36,504 bases of DNA, from positions 1 through 36,504 of the forward strand of contig JAZRUG010000021.1 in NCBI GenBank assembly GCA_045652425.1, written 5' to 3'. Below are positions 30,194-36,504 of the stretch, piece by piece. A program made the position numbers and the translations under genes. Source of the stretch: RGIG1995 sp045652425. Its GTDB lineage: Bacteria; Bacillota; Clostridia; Oscillospirales; CAG-272. The notes beneath the pieces are model-generated. The model was given only the letters and a program-made list of their open reading frames with translations. It was not told where the DNA came from and searched no databases. The first letter of the stretch is position 1; every line of letters starts with the position of its first letter.

Positions 30194-31528
30194 TTAGTCG
30201 TTGTTATCTCCTTTCTGGCGAATTATAATTTTAATGGGGGTGCCTTTAAAACCAAAGACTTCTCTGATTCGGTTTTCGATATATCTCTGATAAGAGAAGT
30301 GGAAAAGTTCTGCGTCGTTACAGAAAATAACGAACGTAGGAGGAGCGATTCCAACCTGTGTCATATAGTAAATCTTCAAGCGACGTCCCTTGTCTGACGG
30401 GGGCTGTACTTTTGTAACGGCATCGTTGAGTACGTCGTTAAGCATACCCGTAGAGATACGCAATACCGACTGCTCGTAAACGTAGTTAATAAACTCGAAC
30501 AGCTTGTCGATACGCTGACCTGTTTTAGCGGATATAAACAGAATGGGGGCATAGGGCATATAAGCAAGTGCGGTTTGAATTTTTTGAGTAAATTCTGTTA
30601 CCGTTTTGTTATCTTTTTCAATAAGGTCCCATTTGTTTACAACGATAATAGTAGGTTTTCCTGCTTCATGCGCAAGGCCGGCGATATGCTCGTCCTGTTC
30701 TGTGATACCTTCTGAAGCATCTATCATAAGAACGCAAACGTTTGCGTTTTCAACAGCCATTTTTGAACGTAAAACAGAGTATTTTTCGATTCTGTCATCT
30801 ACTCTTGCTTTTCTTCTGATACCCGCAGTATCAACGAAGATATATTTACCGTGTGAGTTTTCAACTCGTGTATTTATTGCATCTCTCGTAGTACCGGGAA
30901 TATTTGAAACAATAAGTCTGTCTTCGCCTAGTATCTTATTAATAATAGAGCTCTTTCCTGCGTTTGGCTTACCGATAACTGCAACACTGATAGCATCATC
31001 ATCTTCGTTTTCATCTTCGTTTTCCGGCGGGAGATATTCAAGGACTTTGTCGAGAAGGTCCCCCGAACCTGTACCGTGAATAGAAGAAACAGGAATAGGA
31101 TCACCAATAAAACCAAGCTCATAGAATTCATAGAATTCGTAGGGAAGGTCGCCTATTTTATCTACTTTGTTAACGCAGAGAACAACCGGCTTATTGCTTT
31201 TTAAAAGCATTCTTGCAATATCTCTGTCGTCAGCGGTAAGTCCCGTTCTAACGTCTGTCATAAATATTATAACGTCTGCGGTTTCAATAGCAATTTCGGC
31301 TTGAAGACGCATATATTTTAAGATTAGGTCGTCAGTTTTAGGCTCAATACCGCCGGTATCAATGAGCATCAGGGTTCTGCCCGTCCATTCAATCTCGTGG
31401 TAAATTCTGTCGCGTGTAACACCGGGTGTATCTTCTACTATAGATATTCTTTCGCCTGCCAACTTGTTGAAAAGAGTGCTTTTTCCAACGTTAGGTCTGC
31501 CAACTATGGCAACAACAGGTTTTGACAT
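30194..31528 (-). CDS. der: Ribosome assembly GTPase Der (EngA)
   Basis: This is a 444-residue protein with two tandem GTPase domains, the hallmark of Der: GRPNVGKST (about 9-17) with DTGG and NKVD, and GKPNAGKSS (about 186-194) with DTAG and NKWD. A C-terminal KH-like domain (about 355-440) follows. Der is essential for maturation of the 50S ribosomal subunit. It lies between the zinc-ribbon/DUF5050 protein and plsY on the minus strand; this neighbourhood, including the DUF512 radical-SAM gene, is common in Clostridia. AAGGAG precedes the ATG. Confidence 0.97.
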   Translation of the reverse strand: MSKPVVAIVGRPNVGKSTLFNKLAGERISIVEDTPGVTRDRIYHEIEWTGRTLMLIDTGGIEPKTDDLILKYMRLQAEIAIETADVIIFMTDVRTGLTADDRDIARMLLKSNKPVVLCVNKVDKIGDLPYEFYEFYELGFIGDPIPVSSIHGTGSGDLLDKVLEYLPPENEDENEDDDAISVAVIGKPNAGKSSIINKILGEDRLIVSNIPGTTRDAINTRVENSHGKYIFVDTAGIRRKARVDDRIEKYSVLRSKMAVENANVCVLMIDASEGITEQDEHIAGLAHEAGKPTIIVVNKWDLIEKDNKTVTEFTQKIQTALAYMPYAPILFISAKTGQRIDKLFEFINYVYEQSVLRISTGMLNDVLNDAVTKVQPPSDKGRRLKIYYMTQVGIAPPTFVIFCNDAELFHFSYQRYIENRIREVFGFKGTPIKIIIRQKGDNND

Positions 31529-31566
31529 TTTTTTCTCCTTGTGGTTAAAAAATAAAGTTTTTAGTT

Positions 31567-33060
31567 TTAGTTAACGGCGGTTCTGTTTAGATTACCGTCG
31601 TAAACAGCGCTTCCTGTTATGTAGAGAGCATCAGTGGTAATTCCCGTTGGTTTGAACGCCGCGGGATTAAAGAGCCACGTACCAGAAATCCAGTTTGTAG
31701 AAAGCCATGTAACAGCGCCGTTGGCGGGGTTAACTGCTCTAACGTAAACTCTGTTTTCGTATGCAGAAACGTATGTAATGTTCATACCGTGTCTGGGGTA
31801 TTCAAAGCCGGGCTTTGGACCGAGTTTGGGATTGTAGAATTTAAGAACACCCTTTGAGTCGGTGTAGAAAATGCATTCGGTAATTTCTATAATGCTTTGA
31901 GTCTTCGCACCATCGGGGCAGAATGTGGTAACGTTTCCTTCTTGCGATGTTATAACCGCAAGACTTTCATCAGTTGAGAAATAAAGCTTGTCTGCTGTAT
32001 TATTCAGGGCGTAAATATTAAGACTTGTGGTGATTATTTTCGTCTTATCGCCGTAGAAATTTGATGCAAAGAAGCCGGGACCTTCATTGGGAACGTAGTA
32101 AAGCTCGTCGTAGAAAGCGCAAATCATTTTCGCTTTAAATGGGAATGTAATATCTTCTTTTGTTGTTATATCAATTCTGTGAACAGAGTACTGTTCGTCG
32201 ATATAGAAAATAAATGTACCGCTACCTGTAATGCCGAGGGCCTTGTTTGATGTAAGAGTACTTACAGTATTTCCTGATTTATCAAGCACGGCAATGCCGT
32301 TGGAGGCGAGATAATCATATTCGCCGTCTGTATAAACGAGTCCGCCTACAGAAACGTTTCCGGAAGCACCGGAGGGCCATTTGCCGTTTGCAACCGTGGA
32401 TATAACGTCGGTGCTGTTGGTTATCGGAACTTCAACGGCAACAACGGGCGCCGTCGTTTCGGGAACAGTTGTTTCGGGTTCCGTTTCAGGCTCTGTTTCG
32501 GGTTCAACCGTTGTTTCTTCTGATTCGGGAGAAAGTGTTTCGCTTTCTTCGGGAACGGTTGTGTCTGCAGGAGATGTCTGCTGAACTGTGTTTATAGTTG
32601 TATCAATAGGATTTTTGGGTTTGTCATCATTTCCGCTGAAAATAATTGCGATAGAAGCAATTATAGCTGCGCAGAGAATAATAACTCCAACCAAAATACC
32701 AAATTTCTTTGTATTCTCATCAGGCTGTTTTTGTTTTCTGTTCTTTTTTAGCAGTTGCGCCGCCATCATAGCCTGTTGGTCTTGAACCGCCTTTTTCTTT
32801 CTGACAATACGAGATTTTCTGTGTCTTGCAAGGTAAGATGCGTTAACTTTTGAGAAAACGGTATTTTTCTCCATTCCGCAGATAGGGCAGACGTCAAGTT
32901 CGCTTGTGGAGCCGCAACAGCACTGCCACTTATTATTACCCAAGGTTTCGGGCAAATAAATAATATTTTCCAATAATTCGGGTCTAAAGGTAAATCGCAA
33001 TTCGTCGTATAAATCGGGGCTTAATACGATTTTCAGTTCTTTTTTTGTGTTGTTTTCCAT
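31567..33060 (-). CDS. Membrane protein with zinc ribbon and DUF5050-like beta-propeller
   Basis: This is a 497-residue protein. The cytoplasmic part (1-120) has a zinc-ribbon-like CCC...CPIC cluster (Cys47-49, Cys58, Cys61) and a basic helix. A single membrane helix covers about 121-143. A Thr/Glu/Pro-rich linker (about 150-210) leads to an extracellular domain (about 215-497) of repeated beta segments (YTDGEYDYLASNGIAVLDKSG, FIFYIDEQYSVHRID), typical of DUF5050 propellers. It may sense something outside the cell. It lies 38 bases upstream of der and is probably in the same operon. The start ATG at 33060 lacks a strong ribosome binding site. Confidence 0.75.
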   Translation of the reverse strand: MENNTKKELKIVLSPDLYDELRFTFRPELLENIIYLPETLGNNKWQCCCGSTSELDVCPICGMEKNTVFSKVNASYLARHRKSRIVRKKKAVQDQQAMMAAQLLKKNRKQKQPDENTKKFGILVGVIILCAAIIASIAIIFSGNDDKPKNPIDTTINTVQQTSPADTTVPEESETLSPESEETTVEPETEPETEPETTVPETTAPVVAVEVPITNSTDVISTVANGKWPSGASGNVSVGGLVYTDGEYDYLASNGIAVLDKSGNTVSTLTSNKALGITGSGTFIFYIDEQYSVHRIDITTKEDITFPFKAKMICAFYDELYYVPNEGPGFFASNFYGDKTKIITTSLNIYALNNTADKLYFSTDESLAVITSQEGNVTTFCPDGAKTQSIIEITECIFYTDSKGVLKFYNPKLGPKPGFEYPRHGMNITYVSAYENRVYVRAVNPANGAVTWLSTNWISGTWLFNPAAFKPTGITTDALYITGSAVYDGNLNRTAVN

Positions 33061-33094
33061 AATGCATTACCGTCCTGATTAAAGTTAGTGTTAT

Positions 33095-34402
33095 TTATGA
33101 GTCAAGTCCCAATATCATACGGAGGAAAATTTCTCCGTCATTGGGAACAACGGATATTTCGGTATTAAGCTTTTCCAAAACCTCTGTCAGTTCCATACTG
33201 TCGAGGAACATCCTACATTCGCTTTCAAGCATAACACGCGGAATAAAAAGCGTTGAGCCGAGTTCTTTGGTTTTTAGCTGTTCGGAGAGGTCTATTCCGG
33301 TTATAAGACCGGCTACAGTAATATTTTCGCCGAAAAAGTTGTTGTTTATGTTATATACGTTGACAGTTAAACCGTCAAATCTTTCTTCAAGCCTTCGGGC
33401 AAGTGAAGAAATGAAAGGGTAAGCAGCATTTCCCGTTGCTATAGAGACGTGTCGGGGAAGAACGGGGGGGTCATCCAATTCTTCAAATGCGAATTCGAAT
33501 TCTTCAAGCATAGACGCTATCATTCCGACACCGTTTTCAATCTGTGAAAAATCCTCGTAGTATTCGGGAGAGGGAATATCAAGTCCCGCTTTCAAATACA
33601 TCTCATCTCCACAGAAGAATATCGAACTGCCGTATTCTTTTTTGCAGAGGAGAGCAAAGTTTTGAACTTTTTGGATAATCTTTTGTGTTTCTTTTGGGGT
33701 AAAAGGTTCGAGGGGATATAACCCCTCTCTATGTTTTGTAAGTCCTGCAGGAACAATAGAAACACTGTTAACTGCAGGGTAAAGGGTTGCCAAATCGTGC
33801 ATAGTGTTTATAAGTTCATCGCCGTCGTTTAATCCCTTGCACAGAACTATCTGACAGTTCATCGTTATATTATTTTCAGCAAATCTTTTTAAATATTCAA
33901 GCGATTTTCCTGCAAAACGGTTGTTCATCATTTTGCAACGAAGTTCGGGATTAGTTGTGTGAACGGAGATATTGACAGGACTCATATGCATTTTTATAAT
34001 TCTGTCAACGTCAGAATCTTTTAAACCCGTGAGAGTAATATAGTTACCCATAAGAAAAGAAAGTCTTGCATCGTCGTCTTTAAAATAAAGGGTATCGCGC
34101 ATACCCTTGGGAAGTTGGTCGATAAAGCAAAAAACACATTTATTCTTACAAGATTTTTTGCTGTCCATAAGATAGGTTTCAAATTCAAGTCCGATATCGT
34201 CATATTCGCCTTTTTTTATGTCTGCCGAATATTTCTTGTCGTTTCTTAAAAGTATTAAATTCAATTTTCTTTCTGTGAGATAAAATCTGTAGTCAAGAAC
34301 GTCGTTGATTTCATTTCCGTTGATCGAAACAAGCATATCATTAGGCAGAATTCCGCATTTTGCCGAATGTGAATCAGGTGTTACGTCAGCTATTTTTACC
34401 AA
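33095..34402 (-). CDS. DUF512 radical-SAM protein with N-terminal PDZ domain
   Basis: This is a 435-residue protein starting at TTG, chosen because AAAGGAG lies 10 bases upstream. An N-terminal PDZ-like domain (about 1-65) is followed by a radical-SAM-type Cys cluster, CKNKCVFC (Cys85, 89 and 92), and the DUF512 C-terminal domain (about 215-435). The family is widespread in Clostridia, usually beside der, as here. Its reaction is not established. The Cys spacing CX3CX2C fits a 4Fe-4S cluster that cleaves S-adenosylmethionine. It is the first gene of the operon with a strong promoter. Confidence 0.9.
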   Translation of the reverse strand: MVKIADVTPDSHSAKCGILPNDMLVSINGNEINDVLDYRFYLTERKLNLILLRNDKKYSADIKKGEYDDIGLEFETYLMDSKKSCKNKCVFCFIDQLPKGMRDTLYFKDDDARLSFLMGNYITLTGLKDSDVDRIIKMHMSPVNISVHTTNPELRCKMMNNRFAGKSLEYLKRFAENNITMNCQIVLCKGLNDGDELINTMHDLATLYPAVNSVSIVPAGLTKHREGLYPLEPFTPKETQKIIQKVQNFALLCKKEYGSSIFFCGDEMYLKAGLDIPSPEYYEDFSQIENGVGMIASMLEEFEFAFEELDDPPVLPRHVSIATGNAAYPFISSLARRLEERFDGLTVNVYNINNNFFGENITVAGLITGIDLSEQLKTKELGSTLFIPRVMLESECRMFLDSMELTEVLEKLNTEISVVPNDGEIFLRMILGLDS

Positions 34403-34466
34403 ATCTAAATCGCTCCTTTCCTACGGGGACTTTCTAAAAAATTGCATACTTCACACAATTATAATC

Positions 34467-34495
34467 ATTATAGCATTATTTTACAAAAAATGCAA
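34467..34495 (-). promoter_or_regulatory. Promoter of the DUF512-der-plsY operon
   Basis: On the minus strand TTGCAT (34495-34490), a 17-base spacer and TATAAT (34472-34467) precede the DUF512 gene by about 65 bases. Confidence 0.8.
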
Positions 34496-34544
34496 TATAT
34501 TTATGCAATATAATAATATATAATATAATTAGGCGTATTGTAGA

Positions 34545-34575
34545 AAAAATAAAAGTCCGAAAGAATCGGACTTTT
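34545..34575 (-). terminator. Terminator of the GH13 gene
   Basis: AAAAGTCCGA pairs perfectly with TCGGACTTTT around a 5-base loop, and the minus strand continues A then six T. Confidence 0.88.
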
Positions 34576-34585
34576 GGAATGCGTA

Positions 34586-36268
34586 TTAGCCAATAGTGTA
34601 AACTTCGGTGTTCCAGGGGAGAAGCTCTTTGGCGCCGTCAAGGGCGTATTCGGAGTTTTCTCTGTTTGTAAGAATTCTGTTCCACTTAACGTTTTTGAAT
34701 TCTTCGGGAAGTTCAAAAGAAGCATTTTCGCTGGATTTGTTGACGATAACAAGTATTGTTTCTTCTTCGCACTTACGTGTGTACATAATAACTTGAGGAT
34801 GGTCTTCAAGATAAAATTCGATGTTACCGTTAGTCAAAGCGGGATGCTCTTTACGAATCTTAATAGCTTTTTTGTAGTATTCGAAAATAGAATCGGGGGC
34901 ATTTTTATCAGTTTCGAGGTTGATTTCCTTATATTTGGGATTCACCTTGATCCAAGGCTTACCGGTTGAGAACCCTGCATTTTCGCTGTTGTTCCATTGA
35001 TAAGGCGTTCTTGCGTTGTCGCGGCTTCTGGGTACGATAAATGCCATAGCTTCTTCTTTGGTTGCGCCGTTGGCAATCATAGAGTTGTAGTCGCCTACGG
35101 TGTAGCAACAGTTATAGTCGCTGATGTCATCATATTTAACGTTGACCATACCTATCTCCTCGCCTTGATAAAGGAAGGGCGTGCCGGGGCAGGTAAGTGT
35201 AAATGTAGCAAGAGCTTTTGCAGACTCTTTGCGGTAATTTTGGTCGTCGCCGTAACGTGTTACTTGTCTTTGGCTGTCGTGGTTAGACATATACTGAACA
35301 GCCCAACCGTTATTTTCGATAACTTTCATCCATTCTTTCTGGATTTTTCTGAAGCTTTCGATTGTGAAAGGAGGACGTTTGCGGGCAGCGAGCTGGAAGT
35401 GATATACCATATCAATTTCCTTACGTTCAGCCTGAACGTAAGTGAGAGCATTTTCGTATGTAACACCCGAACCCTCTCCGACTGTCATACATTCACGGAT
35501 GCCGAAAACGTTTCTGTTAAGCTCGTGAAGAATATCGTGTATACCTTCAATATTTGTACACATATCGTTGTTAAGAATGAAACCGTTTCTGTCAAGTTCA
35601 GGGGCAGAAGCAACAGTTGCATCTGGGAAACCTGTAGGCTTTTTAAGTCTTGTGAAGATGTCGAGACGGAAGCCGTCAACTCCCATATCGAGCCACCAGT
35701 TAAGCATATCGTATATTTCTCGGCGTAATGGTTCATAATCCCAGTTTAAGTCGGGCATTTTCTTGGAGTACTGGTGGAGGTAATATTCGCCTGTTAATTC
35801 ATCATATTCCCAGGCGGAACCGTTGCCTTCGCGGAAACGGTTACCCCAGTTGTTAGGTTCAGAACCATCTGCTTTAGGCGGCTGCCAAATATAATAATTT
35901 CTATAGGGGCTATCTTTTGATTTTCTCGATTCTTGGAACCATCTGTGTTCGTCTGAAGAGTGGTTAAGAACCATATCCATAATAACACGGATTCCCATAG
36001 AATGAGCCAAATTAAGAAGCGTTTTGAAATCATCAAGTGTACCGTAGTCGGGCTCGATATCCTGATAATCCGCAACGTCATATCCGTTATCTACTTGGGG
36101 GGATTTGTAAATAGGCGTAAACCAGATACAGTTAACACCGAGTTCTTTAAGCATAGGCAATTTAGACATAACGCCTTTCAAATCGCCGAGACCGTCTCCG
36201 TCGGAGTCGCAAAAACTTTTAGTGTATATTTCATACACGACGGCTTCTTTCCACCATTTGTTTTCCAT
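34586..36268 (-). CDS. GH13 alpha-glucosidase (oligo-1,6-glucosidase type)
   Basis: This is a 560-residue cytoplasmic glycoside hydrolase with the GH13 barrel: DMVLNHSS (region I), GVDGFRLDIF with the nucleophile Asp (region II), ECMTVGEGSG with the acid Glu (region III) and MSNHDSQRQ (region IV), plus the calcium-loop-like DSDGDGLGDL near residue 22. This matches oligo-1,6-glucosidase / trehalose-6-phosphate hydrolase types, which release glucose from short alpha-glucosides. An in-frame ATG at 36340 would add 24 residues without a ribosome binding site, so the ATG at 36268 behind GGAGGG is preferred. A palindrome lies over its -10 region, suggesting a local repressor. Confidence 0.93.
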   Translation of the reverse strand: MENKWWKEAVVYEIYTKSFCDSDGDGLGDLKGVMSKLPMLKELGVNCIWFTPIYKSPQVDNGYDVADYQDIEPDYGTLDDFKTLLNLAHSMGIRVIMDMVLNHSSDEHRWFQESRKSKDSPYRNYYIWQPPKADGSEPNNWGNRFREGNGSAWEYDELTGEYYLHQYSKKMPDLNWDYEPLRREIYDMLNWWLDMGVDGFRLDIFTRLKKPTGFPDATVASAPELDRNGFILNNDMCTNIEGIHDILHELNRNVFGIRECMTVGEGSGVTYENALTYVQAERKEIDMVYHFQLAARKRPPFTIESFRKIQKEWMKVIENNGWAVQYMSNHDSQRQVTRYGDDQNYRKESAKALATFTLTCPGTPFLYQGEEIGMVNVKYDDISDYNCCYTVGDYNSMIANGATKEEAMAFIVPRSRDNARTPYQWNNSENAGFSTGKPWIKVNPKYKEINLETDKNAPDSIFEYYKKAIKIRKEHPALTNGNIEFYLEDHPQVIMYTRKCEEETILVIVNKSSENASFELPEEFKNVKWNRILTNRENSEYALDGAKELLPWNTEVYTIG

Positions 36269-36289
36269 AATAACCCTCCAAAATAAAAC

Positions 36290-36327
36290 AATCAATTGAT
36301 TATACAATACATATCGAAATGTGTCAA
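36290..36327 (-). promoter_or_regulatory. GH13 promoter with overlapping palindromic operator
   Basis: On the minus strand TTGACA (36327-36322), a 17-base spacer and TATAAT (36304-36299) are full consensus. The perfect palindrome AATCAATTGATT (36290-36301) overlaps the -10 region and the transcription start; its core ATCAATTG recurs at 36360-36367. Confidence 0.75.
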
Positions 36328-36404
36328 GAAATAATACCAAATAAAAAAGTGTTGACTATATCAATTGCACAAGTCCAGTAAAAACGTACAGTAGAAAAAA
36401 GGGA

Positions 36405-36441
36405 CCTCCTATGGTAGAATAGAGATAACTACCATAGGAGG
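36405..36441 (+). promoter_or_regulatory. 13-bp hairpin masking the transposase ribosome binding site
   Basis: CCTCCTATGGTAG (36405-36417) pairs perfectly with CTACCATAGGAGG (36429-36441) around an 11-base loop. The AGGAGG ribosome binding site is the last part of the 3' arm, 7 bases before the ATG, so translation should be blocked whenever the hairpin forms. Confidence 0.8.
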
Positions 36442-36448
36442 AATTTTT

Positions 36449-36504
36449 ATGCCCAGAGAATACAGACATATAAAACAATATGAAAACGAGATATTGCAAT
36501 TAAA
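36449..36504 (+). CDS. Start of an insertion-sequence transposase gene (partial)
   Basis: The first 18 codons (MPREYRHIKQYENEIL...) are visible before the window ends. This beginning resembles the first ORF (helix-turn-helix protein) of IS3-type elements in Clostridia, which typically starts with Arg/Tyr/His followed by KQYE/KEYE-EIL. The left end of the element is probably in 36345-36400 but cannot be fixed, because the right end lies outside the window. The ribosome binding site is hidden in a hairpin. Confidence 0.65.
   Translation, partial: MPREYRHIKQYENEILQL

Noticed and set aside
34997..35728. 243-codon plus-strand ORF opposite the GH13 gene
   Set aside because: Antisense of the conserved catalytic barrel; no ribosome binding site or promoter on that strand.

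Overview
The window looks like a low-GC member of the Clostridia (Bacillota), probably a gut organism of the Oscillospirales/Ruminococcaceae type. This is inferred from HprK, T-box and cobalamin leader RNAs, strong AGGAGG ribosome binding sites with some GTG/TTG starts, a single-chain glycyl-tRNA synthetase, the Der/DUF512/PlsY neighbourhood and many U-tailed terminators. No 16S gene is present, so the taxon is an inference.

Positions 1-3330 are an accessory segment with higher-GC codon use. It is a plus-strand operon for secreted or surface proteins: the tail of one gene, a sortase-type anchored protein, two proteins with SipW-dependent-type export signals (one with a Thr/Ser/Pro/Glu-rich repeat tail), a 29-codon ORF overlapping both neighbours, and a small zinc-ribbon protein. 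A terminator and what looks like a broken small gene follow. A hairpin and a 304-bp element with nested inverted repeats (3393-3696) separate this block from the next.

Positions 3700-7150 hold a duplicated module of an AraC-type regulator divergent from a lipoprotein. The second copy keeps its regulator, but its lipoprotein gene is reduced to a start codon joined to the last ~38 codons. Positions 7184-11168 are minus-strand regulatory genes: HPr kinase, a membrane PDZ protein, a sensor kinase and its OmpR-type regulator. YchF, a DEDDh exonuclease with a zinc ribbon, a Cys-rich protein with seven consecutive cysteines, and a PcrA/UvrD helicase follow.

Two riboregulated units come next. A cobalamin riboswitch precedes a DUF4430 lipoprotein and an ECF-type S component, probably a corrinoid uptake unit. 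A T-box with a Trp specifier, followed by a 12-codon ORF containing one Trp codon, precedes a stand-alone trpB. A secreted metallophosphoesterase lies opposite.

Positions 22229-25105 are bounded by tRNA-Arg(CCU) (plus) and an inverted 44-nt copy of its 3' part. Between them are a minus-strand GNAT / acyltransferase / membrane-protein operon and a 159-bp nested palindrome. The remainder is chromosomal in character: a divergent LCP protein, glyS, a PIG-L-like protein that has lost its metal ligands, the DUF512-(zinc ribbon/DUF5050)-der-plsY operon, and a GH13 alpha-glucosidase. The right edge cuts into the start of a transposase gene whose ribosome binding site sits inside a 13-bp hairpin.
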